Source: Sphingobium sp.
GTDB lineage: Bacteria > Pseudomonadota > Alphaproteobacteria > Sphingomonadales > Sphingomonadaceae
Direction of reading: 5' to 3'
Assembly: GCA_023266575.1 (NCBI GenBank)
Contig: JAHFPV010000013.1
Coordinates: 1-64,000, forward strand
Length of the DNA stretch: 64,000 nucleotides
The position numbers were made by a program, and so were the translations under genes. Shown here one piece after another: positions 1 through 9,792 of the stretch (position 1 is the stretch's first letter; every line of letters starts with the position of its first letter). The notes under the pieces were generated by a model. The model saw nothing but the letters and a program-made list of their open reading frames with translations, did no database searches and was not told where the DNA came from.

Positions 1-179
1 CAGTCACAGGCAAAATGTTGTTAGCACACCCGGTTTTGCCACCAAATCCACGCCCAGCGATATCAGATACTTACCAGCTCACGTTCTCTGCGTGTTCCGC
101 TGGCACTGTTCAACTTGGGCATGAAATTTCCATGCGCGACATGGGCGAAGTTAGCGAAGTTCCGCGCCCCCATTACATC

Positions 180-230
180 TTGCGACAATTCCCGCTGGCC
201 CTTGCCAATATTTTGCGACAACTGCCCGCT
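180..230 (+). promoter_or_regulatory. Direct repeat upstream of the TonB-receptor gene
   Basis: The 9-mer TTGCGACAA occurs at 180-188 and again at 213-221, exactly 33 bp apart (about three helical turns). Each copy is followed within 3-4 bases by CCCGCT. Paired same-face repeats in front of a TonB-receptor gene suggest a regulator binding region, but the factor is unknown. No other gene could be recognised in bases 1-267. Confidence 0.35.
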
Positions 231-267
231 AGAGGGAGAGGCAAGAATTTTGTCCGGGGGTAAATGC

Positions 268-3027
268 GTGCGCCGATCCACTTCGTTCGTTCTGTTTTCG
301 TTGATGCTGGGGGCCGCGCCCGGCGCATTGATGGCGCAAGTTGCGCCACAGGCTGCCCCGCAAATGGACGATGGCGAGGAAATAATCGTCACCGGCCAGC
401 CGCAGCGCGGCGCGGTGCTGGGCAACATCGAGCCGGAACAGCAGCTAAGCGGCGCGGATGTGCGCGCGCTCGGCGTCACCTCCATCTCCGAACTGCTCAC
501 CGAATTGTCGCCCCAGACCAACGGATCGCCCGTCGTCCTACTCAATGGCAAGCGGATTTCCAGCTTCTCGGAAATTTCCGACCTCCCGTCCGAAGCCGTC
601 GCGCGGGTCGATATATTGCCCGAACAGGTCGCGCTCTCCTATGGCTATGCGCCCACGCAAAAGGTCGTCAACATCGTCCTGCGCCAGCGTTTCCGCGCCG
701 AAAGCATCGACCTGCGCGGCGGCACCACCACCGACGGCGGCCGCGACAATGGCCAGGCGGAGGGCGGTTTCCTGCGCATCCAGGGCGACAATCGCTTCAC
801 CCTGAACGTCAAATATAGCCGCGCCGCGCAATTGCTGGAGAGCGAGCGCGACATCGTCAACACCGGCACCTCCCGCGTCACCGCCACCACGCGCGGCGCG
901 GAAATCGACCCGGCGCTCTCCGCGCTGGCAGGCGCGACTGTGACCCAGACCGGCATCCCCACCAGCGCCGCGACGGCCCTGCCGACCCTCGCCAGCTTCG
1001 TCCCCGGCGCAACGACAAGCGAAGCCATCGACCTCACCCCCTATCGCACGCTCAGCCCCGCAACCGAAAATTTCAGCGCCAACGCCACCCTCGCCCGCGC
1101 CCTGGGCGGCGTGTCGGCGACGATCAACGGGCGGCTGGAACTGTCCGACAGCGATTCGCTGCAAGGCCTCTCCCAAGCAGCACTGACACTGCCAGCGGCC
1201 AGCCCCTTCTCCCCCTTCGCCAATGACGTTGCCCTGTCCCGCTATCTGGTCCAGCCCGGCGCGCTGGGGCAGCAGGTGCGCGGTACGACGGCGCATATCG
1301 GCGTGACGCTGAACGGGCGGCTGGGGGGCAGCTGGCAATGGTCCTTCACCGGCAATGGCGACCTGTCGATCACCCGCACCCGCACCGACCGGGGCGTGGC
1401 GACCGGCGCGATCCAGGCGGCTCTCGATGCCGGTGACGCCAGCGTCAATCCCTATGCCAGCTTCGCTCCCGACCTGCTCGCCACCCGCCTGACCGATCGT
1501 GCGCGCGCCAAGTCGCAGGCGGTGCAGGGCGACCTGCTGGTCAGCGGCGCACTGTTCGACCTGCCCGCCGGGCAGGCGATGACCTCCGTGCGCATCGGCG
1601 CGTCGGCCAACGGCTTTGAAAGCCGCTCCACCCGCGCCGGGATCGAAAGCCGGTCCGACTATAGCCGGGAGATTGCCAGTGGTCAGGTAAGCCTCGACCT
1701 GCCGCTCACCAGCCGGTCGCGCGACGTGCTGGGCGCGGTCGGCGACATCGGCGTGAACCTGAACCTCGCCGCGCAGCAGCTTTCCGACTTCGGCACCCTC
1801 TCGACGCTCGGCTATGGTCTGCGCTGGCAGCCGATCAAGGTGGTCCAGCTTTTGATGTCCGCCAATCAGGATCGCGCGGCGCCGACCGGCACGCAGATCA
1901 CCGATCCGCTGATCGCCACCCCCAATGTCACCATATTCGACTATGCGACCGGGCAGAGCGTGTTCGTCACTCAGCTGTCCGGCGGCAATGCGACCCTGCG
2001 CGAAAGCGTGCGCGACCAGTTCCGCCTCGGCGCGACGATCAAGCCGTTCGACAAGCCCAATCTGACGCTGACCGCCACCTATCTGAACAGCCGTACCAGC
2101 AACCCGATCGCGGCCTTCCCGTCACCCACCCCGGCGATCGAGGCGGCTTTCCCCCAGCGCTTCCTGCGCGATGCGGACGGCAATCTGCTCCAGATCGACA
2201 CGCGCCCGACCAATTTCCTCCGCTCGCAAAGCGAACAGCTGCGCTGGGGCTTCGACCTGTCGATCCCGCTTAAATCGCACATCCAGAAAGTCATGGAGGC
2301 CTGGCGCGCGGCGGGCGGCAAGCCGGAGGATCGGCCGCCCGAATTGCAGGCTCTGTTCGGCAACCGCCAGCCCCGGCCCGAAGGCGCCCGCGCGCCCGGC
2401 GAAGGCGGTGACCGGCCGCGTGGCGAGGGTGGCATGGGCGCTGGCGGCGATCGACCGCGTGGCCCCGGCGGCGGCGGCTTTGGCGGCCCGCGTGGACCGG
2501 GCGGCGGTGGCGGGCGGCTGAGCTTCAGCCTCTATCACACCTGGCACCTGACCGAGAGCATCACGATCGCGCCGGGCGTGCCACAGCTCAACCTGCTGGA
2601 TGGCGACGCGACCGGATCGTCAGGCGGCCAGCCGCGTCATGAGCTGGAGGGGCGGATCGGTTACATGAATAACGGCATCGGCGCGCGGCTGGGCGTCGAC
2701 TGGGAAAGCGGCACCCATGTCGATGGCGCGCTTGGCGGGGCGTCCCGGCTCGACTTCGGCAGTCTGGCAACGGTCAATCTGCGCATCTTCGCCAATCTGG
2801 GGCAGATGCCGCAACTGGTGAAATCCGTTCCGTTCCTGCGCGGCGCGCGGCTGTCGATCGGCATCGACAATATCTTCAACCAGCGCCGTGATGTGACTGA
2901 CGCAACCGGCATGACGCCGCTGCGTTACCAGCAGGATTATCTCGATCCGCTGGGTCGCGCAGTAACGATCAGCTTCCGCAAGCTCTTCTTCCCCAATTTT
3001 GCCGCCAATAATCGCCCGCGTAGTTAA
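268..3027 (+). CDS. TonB-dependent outer-membrane receptor
   Basis: Outer-membrane active transporter, about 919 residues from the GTG at 268. That start gives a clean signal peptide (MRRSTSFVLFSLMLGAAPG then ALMA-Q). A TTG at 250 with GGGAGAG in front is an alternative, and the upstream ATG at 115 adds an implausible leader. After the signal comes a TonB-box-like EEIIVTG, then a plug domain containing LLTELSP, VVLLNGKRIS and a VDILPEQ stretch, then a long barrel. Around residues 690-750 lies an Arg/Pro/Gly-rich insertion (repeats of DRPRG and GGGG) that is predicted unstructured. The last strand reads GRAVTISFRKLFF, followed by a short tail instead of ending on the usual C-terminal aromatic residue. 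The substrate cannot be deduced. Confidence 0.85.
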   Translation: MRRSTSFVLFSLMLGAAPGALMAQVAPQAAPQMDDGEEIIVTGQPQRGAVLGNIEPEQQLSGADVRALGVTSISELLTELSPQTNGSPVVLLNGKRISSFSEISDLPSEAVARVDILPEQVALSYGYAPTQKVVNIVLRQRFRAESIDLRGGTTTDGGRDNGQAEGGFLRIQGDNRFTLNVKYSRAAQLLESERDIVNTGTSRVTATTRGAEIDPALSALAGATVTQTGIPTSAATALPTLASFVPGATTSEAIDLTPYRTLSPATENFSANATLARALGGVSATINGRLELSDSDSLQGLSQAALTLPAASPFSPFANDVALSRYLVQPGALGQQVRGTTAHIGVTLNGRLGGSWQWSFTGNGDLSITRTRTDRGVATGAIQAALDAGDASVNPYASFAPDLLATRLTDRARAKSQAVQGDLLVSGALFDLPAGQAMTSVRIGASANGFESRSTRAGIESRSDYSREIASGQVSLDLPLTSRSRDVLGAVGDIGVNLNLAAQQLSDFGTLSTLGYGLRWQPIKVVQLLMSANQDRAAPTGTQITDPLIATPNVTIFDYATGQSVFVTQLSGGNATLRESVRDQFRLGATIKPFDKPNLTLTATYLNSRTSNPIAAFPSPTPAIEAAFPQRFLRDADGNLLQIDTRPTNFLRSQSEQLRWGFDLSIPLKSHIQKVMEAWRAAGGKPEDRPPELQALFGNRQPRPEGARAPGEGGDRPRGEGGMGAGGDRPRGPGGGGFGGPRGPGGGGGRLSFSLYHTWHLTESITIAPGVPQLNLLDGDATGSSGGQPRHELEGRIGYMNNGIGARLGVDWESGTHVDGALGGASRLDFGSLATVNLRIFANLGQMPQLVKSVPFLRGARLSIGIDNIFNQRRDVTDATGMTPLRYQQDYLDPLGRAVTISFRKLFFPNFAANNRPRS

Positions 3028-3038
3028 ATTGCTGTTAG
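3024..3038 (+). promoter_or_regulatory. Near-consensus CtrA box
   Basis: TTAA-N7-TTAG, one mismatch from the CtrA consensus TTAA-N7-TTAA. It overlaps the stop codon of the receptor gene and lies 66 bp before the receiver gene. CtrA commonly controls chemotaxis and motility genes in Alphaproteobacteria, which fits the downstream product. The site is seen in the sequence; its function is inferred. Confidence 0.35.
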
Positions 3039-3103
3039 CCACGCCTAAAGCATGGTCTCCCCCGGTCGTTATGATGTGCATAAACGGTTCGGGGAGACGG
3101 CAG

Positions 3104-3526
3104 ATGAAGCCTATCAGAATTGTGGTGGTCGACGATTCGCTCACCATCCGTGCGATGATCGAAACCCTGCTCGAACGCGACCGCCGGGTCGAAGTGGTGG
3201 GCATCGCCCGCGACGGGGTGGAAGCGATCGAGATGATCCGGGCGGAAAAGCCCGACGTGGTGACGCTCGACATCGCCATGCCTGGTAAGGACGGCATGAC
3301 GATATTGGACGAGATTATGGACATGGAACCATGCCCGGTGATCATGTTATCCAGCCTGATGCGTGACGGCGCGCCGATCGTCGCCGAAGCGATGGACCGG
3401 GGGGCAGCTGCCTGCTTCAACAAGGCGATGATAGTGCGCGAAGCGACCCGCTTTGTGAAGCTGATCAAGAGCGTGGCACGCGGCCTCATCGAGGCGGAAG
3501 CGGAACCGGTGGCGATCGCCGCCTGA
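3104..3526 (+). CDS. Single-domain response regulator (CheB/CheY-type receiver)
   Basis: 140-residue stand-alone receiver with no output domain. The acidic pair is D10-D11 (VVVDDS), the predicted phospho-acceptor is D56 (VVTLDIAMPG), the switch Ser is in MLSS (83-84) and the conserved Lys is in NKAM (K107). The sequence resembles the receiver half of CheB, but the methylesterase half is absent. The ATG at 3104 is chosen because GGGGAGAC lies just upstream and the receiver fold starts there; the longer upstream ORF has no family match. It probably acts by protein-protein contact in a chemotaxis-like or stress pathway. No partner kinase is in the window. Confidence 0.85.
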   Translation: MKPIRIVVVDDSLTIRAMIETLLERDRRVEVVGIARDGVEAIEMIRAEKPDVVTLDIAMPGKDGMTILDEIMDMEPCPVIMLSSLMRDGAPIVAEAMDRGAAACFNKAMIVREATRFVKLIKSVARGLIEAEAEPVAIAA

Positions 3527-3548
3527 TCATAGTGCGACTAACGAATTA

Positions 3549-3581
3549 GGGGGCAGGGGCAATCGCTTCTGCCCCCTTTTT
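3549..3581 (+). terminator. Rho-independent terminator
   Basis: GGGGGCAG (3549-3556) pairs with CTGCCCCC (3569-3576) and is followed by TTTTT. It ends the receiver gene. Confidence 0.85.
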
Positions 3582-3593
3582 CATGTGTGCCGA

Positions 3594-3791
3594 TCAATCA
3601 GGGGTCGATGCATTGGAACTGGCCAGCGCCATGGCCTGTGCTGTGCCTGTGGCAGGCTTCACCGTGGCGTCATTGCCCGACAACATATAGGCGCTCAGCG
3701 TCGCGATGCCCAGAACCAGCGCCACGCCGATGACGGCCAACCCGTTGCGACGCCCGCGTCCCTTCACATCACGATCATTTCTATCCTGCAT
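3594..3791 (-). CDS. Small single-pass membrane protein, unknown function
   Basis: 65 residues. A basic N-terminus (MQDRNDRDVKGRGRRN) is followed by one hydrophobic helix (GLAVIGVALVLGIATLSAYML, about residues 17-37) and a short Ala/Thr/Ser-rich tail. GGAGAC sits about 9 bases upstream of the ATG. The N-in topology implied by the arginines puts the tail outside. It lies tail to tail with the receiver gene, beyond a terminator. Family not recognised. Confidence 0.6.
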   Translation of the reverse strand: MQDRNDRDVKGRGRRNGLAVIGVALVLGIATLSAYMLSGNDATVKPATGTAQAMALASSNASTPD

Positions 3792-3900
3792 CGGCTGTCT
3801 CCATCAAGGGTATGTGCCGATCATAATCACCGCGCAGACGAGCAGTTCCGGGACGATTTCGTGATATTTTATTGCTGGGAACGGTAATCCCGGCGACCCG

Positions 3901-6516
3901 TCATGACGCCAGCGCCCTCGGTGCATTACGCAGCGCAGCGATGTCCACGGTTCCGGCAAATTCCACGCCCATACGGTCGTCTTTGGACCAGCGGGCGGTG
4001 GCGTTGATGAACTGGCCTTCGCCCAGCTCGATCGCGAACAATGTGCCGAGCGGCACGTTCCACAATCCCTCGATCAGCGCACCGGTGGCGGATATGTTGC
4101 GGACCCGGCCAGTATAGACATGGCCATCATGATGCACGCCAATGGTGCGCAGCATCGTCTTGCGTTCCGGGCGGCTGGACTGGAAGCCGTCAGCCGATGC
4201 GGCGGAACCAGTGGCACGCTGGCCGGCCAGCACGTCGGCGGCGGGCATCGGGCGGCCATAGATATAGCCCTGGATATGACTGCATCCCAATTGCCGGATC
4301 AGCGCCAGTTCGTCCTGCGTCTCCGCGCCTTCGGCCGTCGTATCCATGCCCAGCGCCTCGGCCAGGCTGACGATCGCCTTGATGATCGCGCTGTTGCGGC
4401 TGCCCTTGGTCGCGGCGCCGCGTACGAAGCTCTGGTCGATCTTGATCTTGTCGAACGGCGCTTTTTTCAGATAGCCGAGCGAGGAATAACCAGTGCCGAA
4501 ATCATCGAGCGCCAGCCGCACGCCCAGCGCTTTGAGCCGTGCGAACATCGCGTCGGTGCCGTCATCATCGTTCAGGAACACGCTCTCGGTGATTTCCAGT
4601 TCCAGCCGTTCGGGCGCAAGCTGCGCATTGGCCAGCGCGTTCATCACCGTGGACGGGAAACCCGGATTGGCAAATTGGGTCGGTGACACATTGACCGCGA
4701 CGCGGATATCCTCCTGCCACTGGACGGCATCGCGGCAGGCGGTGCGCAGTACCCATTCGCCAATCTGTGCGATCAGCCCGGTATCCTCGGCGATCGGGAT
4801 GAACAGGGCAGGGGAGATCGCTCCACGCACCGGATGGTTCCAGCGCAGCAGCGCTTCATAGCCGGTAATCCGCTCCGTCTTGGACGACACCACCGGCTGA
4901 TAGACCAGGTGCAAACCATCGGCGGCTAGCGCATGGCGCAAATCCTCCTCGAGCGCGCGGCGATCTTCCGCATCGGCGTGCATGTCCGACGAATAGAAAC
5001 GATGGACGCCCCGGCCATTGCCCTTGGCCGCGTAGAGCGCCAGATCGGCGTTGCGGATCAGCGCGTCGGCGGTCACGCCATCCTGCGGGCAGGAGGAGAT
5101 GCCGATCGACACGCCGATGACGACGGCCGTTCCCTCAATCGAATAGGGTTGGGACACGGTGGCGATAATGTTCTGCGCCAGCTGCGCCAGCATTGTCTGG
5201 TCCTGACGCCCCGGCAGCAAAATCTTGAATTCGTCGCCGCCCTGCCGCCCGACTAGACCCCGGTCGCCGACCACCCGCTGCAATCGCTGGCTGACCTGCC
5301 GCAACAGCGCATCACCTGCGGGATGGCCCAGCGTGTCGTTGACGCTTTTGAACCGGTCAAGGTCCAGCATCATCAGCGCGCAATCGCCCGCCTTGCCATG
5401 CCGGTCGGCGACGGCCTGCTCCAGAGAGCGGAGCATCTGGATACGGTTGGCCAAGCCCGTGAGCGAATCGAACTGCGCCAGCCGTGTGACCTCTGCCTGG
5501 CTGCGGCGCATTTCGGTCAGGTCCGTGCCTGATCCGCGAAAGCCGTGAAACTGGCCATATTCGTTGAACACCGGCTGGCCGGAAATCGACCACCAGCGCT
5601 CCTCCTTCGCCATGGCGGCGCGGACGGATATGTCGGAAAAGCCGGTGCGCGCCGACAGGTGAAAGCCCAGCGTGCGTTCGCCATCACCCTGCTGCTTGTC
5701 GCCGGGCCGGATGATTTCGGTGATCGGGCGGCCGATCAGCCCGTCCTTGGGCGCATCGAGCGTATGGGCCAGCGTATCGGAAATATAGGTCAGGCATCCC
5801 TGCCGGTCGGTTTCCCAGAACCAGCCGCGCCCGGTTCGCTCATGTTCCTGCAACAGCCGGTCGGACCGTTGCGCGCGCAAATCCTGCCGGTGGCGCTCGA
5901 TCGCGCGTTCCCGGTCCGCCGTTGCCTGCCGCAGCGTCGCGACCGCCATGACGATAATGCAGCTGACCAGCAGACCAACCTGCGCCAGACCTGCCTTTTC
6001 CGTGACAGACACCAGCAGCGCGCCCAGAAAATAGCTGATCCCCAGCAAGCGCCTGTCGCCAAAGATGCACACCGCCAGCAGCGCGACCGCCAGTTCCGGC
6101 ACTGCGGCCAGGAACATCGAGTCGGACGCAGCCTTTGGCTCATGCCCCAGCCACAGGCTGAAAGTCAGGCCGGACAGGAACAGCATTGGCAGCATCAGCC
6201 AGTTCTGGATATGCGGCATCCGCTCTTGAAACAGCGACCAGCGCGGCACCACCATCAATGCGCCATCCACCAGCAGCATCGCGGTCATGATCGCCGCCTG
6301 CTCACTGTCACCGGGGCGATAGAAAGGGATGCCCAACAGGGCGATGACACACAGTTTGGCCAGCAAAATCAGCGGCCACAGTCGCGCGATCTGAACAAAA
6401 GCGCCCGAAATCCAGGACGCGGCAACCTCGGTCCCGCTTTCCGCCAGTCCCAGCGCCACGATGAGCGACATGGAACGGGAGGGGCTATCGGTAAGGGACG
6501 CGCGCGATGGAGACAT
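3901..6516 (-). CDS. Membrane-bound PAS-GGDEF-EAL-PilZ cyclic-di-GMP protein
   Basis: 871 residues combining synthesis, hydrolysis and sensing modules for c-di-GMP. Residues about 25-195 form a multi-helix membrane sensor; 222-340 a PAS domain; 345-510 a GGDEF domain with intact GGDEF (426-430); 520-765 an EAL domain with EALLRW (554-559), NVSPTQF, ITES (642-645), DDFGTGYSSL (671-680) and KIDQSFV (692-698), all consistent with active phosphodiesterase chemistry. Residues 782-865 form a PilZ domain (arginines around 782-790, then NISATGALIEG). No RxxD inhibitory site precedes GGDEF. It is transcribed alone, after dnaN and in the same direction. Confidence 0.92.
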   Translation of the reverse strand: MSPSRASLTDSPSRSMSLIVALGLAESGTEVAASWISGAFVQIARLWPLILLAKLCVIALLGIPFYRPGDSEQAAIMTAMLLVDGALMVVPRWSLFQERMPHIQNWLMLPMLFLSGLTFSLWLGHEPKAASDSMFLAAVPELAVALLAVCIFGDRRLLGISYFLGALLVSVTEKAGLAQVGLLVSCIIVMAVATLRQATADRERAIERHRQDLRAQRSDRLLQEHERTGRGWFWETDRQGCLTYISDTLAHTLDAPKDGLIGRPITEIIRPGDKQQGDGERTLGFHLSARTGFSDISVRAAMAKEERWWSISGQPVFNEYGQFHGFRGSGTDLTEMRRSQAEVTRLAQFDSLTGLANRIQMLRSLEQAVADRHGKAGDCALMMLDLDRFKSVNDTLGHPAGDALLRQVSQRLQRVVGDRGLVGRQGGDEFKILLPGRQDQTMLAQLAQNIIATVSQPYSIEGTAVVIGVSIGISSCPQDGVTADALIRNADLALYAAKGNGRGVHRFYSSDMHADAEDRRALEEDLRHALAADGLHLVYQPVVSSKTERITGYEALLRWNHPVRGAISPALFIPIAEDTGLIAQIGEWVLRTACRDAVQWQEDIRVAVNVSPTQFANPGFPSTVMNALANAQLAPERLELEITESVFLNDDDGTDAMFARLKALGVRLALDDFGTGYSSLGYLKKAPFDKIKIDQSFVRGAATKGSRNSAIIKAIVSLAEALGMDTTAEGAETQDELALIRQLGCSHIQGYIYGRPMPAADVLAGQRATGSAASADGFQSSRPERKTMLRTIGVHHDGHVYTGRVRNISATGALIEGLWNVPLGTLFAIELGEGQFINATARWSKDDRMGVEFAGTVDIAALRNAPRALAS

Positions 6517-6618
6517 GCGCTTTGTTTAACGTCCGTTCGTTTACGGAGGATTACTCAACACGACCAAACTGTTGTGTAATTAACGGAACAATAAGTACCG
6601 AAAATTACCGACCGCGAT

Positions 6619-7731
6619 CTAAACTCGCATCGGCATCAATACATAGAGCGCCGGGCTGCGGTCATTTTCGCGAATCAACGTCGGTGCAGCGGCATCGGCC
6701 AGATGCAGTTCTACCGTTTCACTGTCGATCTGGCCCAATATGTCGAGCAGATAGCGAGCGTTGAAACCGATGTCGAAACCCTCGCCCTGAAAAACGCCCG
6801 ACACTTCTTCGGCCGCCGTGCCATTTTCGGGGCTGGTCACCGACAGGGTGATCTTGTCGCGGTCCAGGCTCATTTTGACCGCGCGGGTCTTTTCGGTCGC
6901 GATGGTTGCGACGCGATCCACCCCTTCCTCGAAACTCCGTGGGTCGATCTTGAGCAGCTTGTCGTTCGCGGTCGGGATGACGCGGCTATAATCGGGGAAC
7001 GTGCCGTCGATCAGCTTGCTGGTCAGGATCGCGCTGCCCAGGCCAAAGCGGATCTTGCTGGCGGACAGCGAAATCTGCACCGACCCCTCAACCTCGTCGA
7101 GCAATTTGCGCAATTCGCTGATACATTTGCGCGGGATGATGATGCCGGGCATCCCGTCCGCGCCATCGGGGCGGGGCACAGTGACGCGGGCGAGGCGATG
7201 GCCGTCGGTCGCGGCGGCTTTCAGCACCGGCTGGCCGTCATCCGACACATGGAAATAAATGCCGTTCAGATAATAGCGCGTCTCTTCGGTCGAGATCGCA
7301 AAGCGCGTCTTGTCGATGATCTGCTTCAATGTCTCGGCGGGCAGTTCGAAACTGGTCGGCAGGTCGCCCTCGGCGATGACCGGGAAATCGTCACGGGGCA
7401 GGGTGGACAGGTTGAAGCGCGCCCGCCCGGCCTGGATCAGCATCTTGCCATCGGCCGCAGCCAGCGACACCTGGCTGCCTTCGGGCAGCTTGCGCGCGAT
7501 GTCGAACAGGGTGTGGGCCGAAATGGTGGTCGCGCCAGCCTGCTCCACCTGCGCGGAAATGCTTTCGACGACCTGAAGGTCCAGATCGGTCGCCATCAGC
7601 TTGATCGCGCCATCGGCCGACGCCTCGATCAGCACATTGGACAGGATCGGAATCGTATTGCGCCGCTCGACCACCGACTGGACGTGGCTCAGGCTCTTCA
7701 ACAGCGTCGCGCGTTCGATGGTGGCCTTCAT
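6619..7731 (-). CDS. dnaN: DNA polymerase III subunit beta (sliding clamp)
   Basis: 370 residues, the usual clamp length, starting MKATIERATLLKSLSHVQSVVERRNTIP and ending in the typical LYVLMPMRV tail. Two clamps form a ring that tethers DNA polymerase III and other replication proteins to DNA. The ATG at 7731 is used because family homology starts there; the in-frame upstream extension has no support. dnaA is not adjacent and recF lies about 8 kb away, so the classic dnaA-dnaN-recF cluster is dispersed, as in other sphingomonads. Confidence 0.97.
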   Translation of the reverse strand: MKATIERATLLKSLSHVQSVVERRNTIPILSNVLIEASADGAIKLMATDLDLQVVESISAQVEQAGATTISAHTLFDIARKLPEGSQVSLAAADGKMLIQAGRARFNLSTLPRDDFPVIAEGDLPTSFELPAETLKQIIDKTRFAISTEETRYYLNGIYFHVSDDGQPVLKAAATDGHRLARVTVPRPDGADGMPGIIIPRKCISELRKLLDEVEGSVQISLSASKIRFGLGSAILTSKLIDGTFPDYSRVIPTANDKLLKIDPRSFEEGVDRVATIATEKTRAVKMSLDRDKITLSVTSPENGTAAEEVSGVFQGEGFDIGFNARYLLDILGQIDSETVELHLADAAAPTLIRENDRSPALYVLMPMRV

Positions 7732-7902
7732 GTCCCTGTTCTGTCCGTTTCTTTTCTGCAAGTGGCCCGGATGCACTCGAATCCGGGTGACTATGATGGA
7801 TGGTTCTTCATAACCGCTGTTGCGGCATGGGCAAGCACTCGCTCACGCTTTCCCACAGCAGGACGCTTGCAAAACGGGACAGGGTGCGCTCTGCCATGGC
7901 GC

Positions 7903-8403
7903 ATGAGCCGCATCGCTGCCCTATTGATGATCCTGTTGCTGGCCGGAACCCCTGCCATTGCGCGGGATTCGCTGGGCATGTTCGACCGCTGGGGGGCGTT
8001 CCGCGATCCCGGAGATGGCCAGAATGGGCCGCGCTGCTATGCTATCGCTCGGCCAGCCAAACGGGATGGCCGGGCCAGCCCTGGCTTCGCTTCGGTCGGC
8101 ACCTGGCCGCGGCAGAAGGTGCGGGGCCAGGTCCATTTCCGCTTGAGCCGCAGCCGCGCAGACAAGGCATTAGTGACGCTCAGCGTCGGCGAACGCCGCT
8201 TCACCCTGGTTGCGGGGCGGAGCGACGCCTGGGCCGCCGACCCTCGCGGTGACGCGGCGATCATCGCCGCCATGCGATCAGCCAGCAGCATGAGCGTCCA
8301 GACCAGCGACGCGCAGGGCCGCGCCTTTGCCGACAGCTACGCCCTGCGCGGCGCAGCGACGGCGATCGACGCAGCGGCGCTGAGGTGCGCGCGATTGCGG
8401 TGA
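7903..8403 (+). CDS. Secreted IalB-like (invasion-associated locus B) protein
   Basis: 166 residues with a clear signal peptide ([20 protein letters not shown]). The mature part starts with FDRWGAFRD and continues PRCYAIARP, resembling the W-x-C opening of IalB-family periplasmic proteins, and ends with a second Cys (ALRCARLR) that could form a disulfide. The ATG at 7903 is selected for the signal peptide; the same frame runs back across dnaN, but that part is antisense noise. It lies 48 bp before rlmN and is probably co-transcribed with it. Function unknown; the family call is tentative. Confidence 0.7.
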   Translation: MSRIAALLMILLLAGTPAIARDSLGMFDRWGAFRDPGDGQNGPRCYAIARPAKRDGRASPGFASVGTWPRQKVRGQVHFRLSRSRADKALVTLSVGERRFTLVAGRSDAWAADPRGDAAIIAAMRSASSMSVQTSDAQGRAFADSYALRGAATAIDAAALRCARLR

Positions 8404-8450
8404 AGCGGCAGCGCTTTAATAATCCGCGAAAATCGACTATGGGCGCGGTC

Positions 8451-9719
8451 ATGCAATCAGCCGCCAACCCCATCATGCCGATTCCCGGCCTTATCGATCC
8501 TGTGCCCGTGCCGCGCGCCGTGACCCCGCGCACCGATGGCCGCACCGACCTGCTCGGCCTGTCGCGCCCGCAGATCAAGTCCGTGCTGGAGGAAGCCGGG
8601 CTGGACATGAAAGCGGCCAAGCTGCGCTCCAAGCAACTATTCCACTGGCTCTATCATCGCGGCGAAACCGATTTCGAGGCGATGACTGACCTGGCCAAGC
8701 CGATGCGCGGCTGGATGGCGGAGCGCTTCGTTGTCGGTCGCCCGCAGGTGGTCGAGGCGCAGGTGTCCACCGATGGTACCCGCAAATGGCTGCTCCGGTC
8801 GGACGACGGGCAGGATTATGAAATGGTGTTCATTCCCGATGCGGATCGCGGCACGCTCTGCGTGTCGAGTCAGGTCGGTTGCACGCTCAATTGCCGCTTC
8901 TGCCACACTGGCACGATGCGCCTGGTCCGCAATCTAACGCCCGGCGAAATCGTGGGTCAGGTGATGCTGGCGCGCGATGCGCTGGGCGAATGGCCCAAAG
9001 GCAATATGGGCAGCGCTGCCGCCATCCCGGACGATGAGGATGAGGACGCGCCGCAATATTCGCCCGACGGGCGGATGCTGACCAACATCGTGATGATGGG
9101 CATGGGCGAACCGCTCTATAATTTCGAGCATGTCCGCGATGCGCTGAAAGTCGTGATGGATGGCGATGGCCTGGCCCTCTCGCGCCGCCGCATCACACTG
9201 TCGACCAGCGGGGTCATCCCGATGATGGCCCGCGCCAGCGAGGAAATCGGCGTGAACCTGGCCGTTTCGCTCCATGCCGTGACCAAGGAAGTGCGCGACG
9301 AGCTGGTGCCGATCAACAAGAAATATGGGATAGAGGAGTTGCTCCAGGCCTGCGCCGACTATCCCAAGGCCAGCAATGCGCGCCGCATCACCTTTGAATA
9401 TGTGATGATCAAGGACAAGAATGACAGCGACGATGATGCGCGCGAACTGGTCCGCCTGATCCGCAAATATAAGCTGCCGGCCAAGGTCAATCTGATCCCG
9501 TTCAACCCCTGGCCCGGCACCGACTATGAATGTTCGACGCCTGAGCGGATTCGATCGTTCAGTTCGATCGTATTCGAAGGTGGCATTTCCGCCCCCGTCC
9601 GCACCCCGCGCGGGCGCGACATCATGGCGGCCTGCGGGCAATTGAAATCGGCGAGTGAAAAGAAAAGCCGCGCCGAACTCGACCGGCTGGCGGAGGAAAA
9701 GCAGGCGGCGCTGGGCTGA
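8451..9719 (+). CDS. rlmN: 23S rRNA (adenine-2503-C2)/tRNA methyltransferase RlmN
   Basis: 422-residue radical-SAM enzyme that methylates A2503 of 23S rRNA, and A37 of some tRNAs. The cluster motif [11 protein letters not shown] (CxxxCxxC) is intact, as are MGMGEPLYN and LAVSLHA; the substrate-side Cys lies in [18 protein letters not shown]. The ATG at 8451 is taken as the start, with 8439 as an in-frame alternative. Codon 300 onward is typical. It is followed by a strong terminator. Confidence 0.95.
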   Translation: MQSAANPIMPIPGLIDPVPVPRAVTPRTDGRTDLLGLSRPQIKSVLEEAGLDMKAAKLRSKQLFHWLYHRGETDFEAMTDLAKPMRGWMAERFVVGRPQVVEAQVSTDGTRKWLLRSDDGQDYEMVFIPDADRGTLCVSSQVGCTLNCRFCHTGTMRLVRNLTPGEIVGQVMLARDALGEWPKGNMGSAAAIPDDEDEDAPQYSPDGRMLTNIVMMGMGEPLYNFEHVRDALKVVMDGDGLALSRRRITLSTSGVIPMMARASEEIGVNLAVSLHAVTKEVRDELVPINKKYGIEELLQACADYPKASNARRITFEYVMIKDKNDSDDDARELVRLIRKYKLPAKVNLIPFNPWPGTDYECSTPERIRSFSSIVFEGGISAPVRTPRGRDIMAACGQLKSASEKKSRAELDRLAEEKQAALG

Positions 9720-9748
9720 TCCTCTCCTGATGGAGACAGGATGCCATA

Positions 9749-9776
9749 AGCCCCGCCCGTCACGGCGGGGCTTTTT
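9749..9776 (+). terminator. Rho-independent terminator after rlmN
   Basis: AGCCCCGCC (9749-9757) pairs with GGCGGGGCT (9764-9772), followed by a T run. Confidence 0.88.
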
Positions 9777-9792
9777 ATGTGGGGGAATGATG

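Noticed and set aside
6703-7900. Upstream part of the 566-codon plus-strand frame over dnaN
   Set aside because: Antisense to dnaN; only the last 166 codons from 7903, with a signal peptide, are accepted.
6517-7900. Replication origin near dnaN
   Set aside because: No cluster of DnaA boxes and no dnaA gene seen; gene order alone is not evidence.
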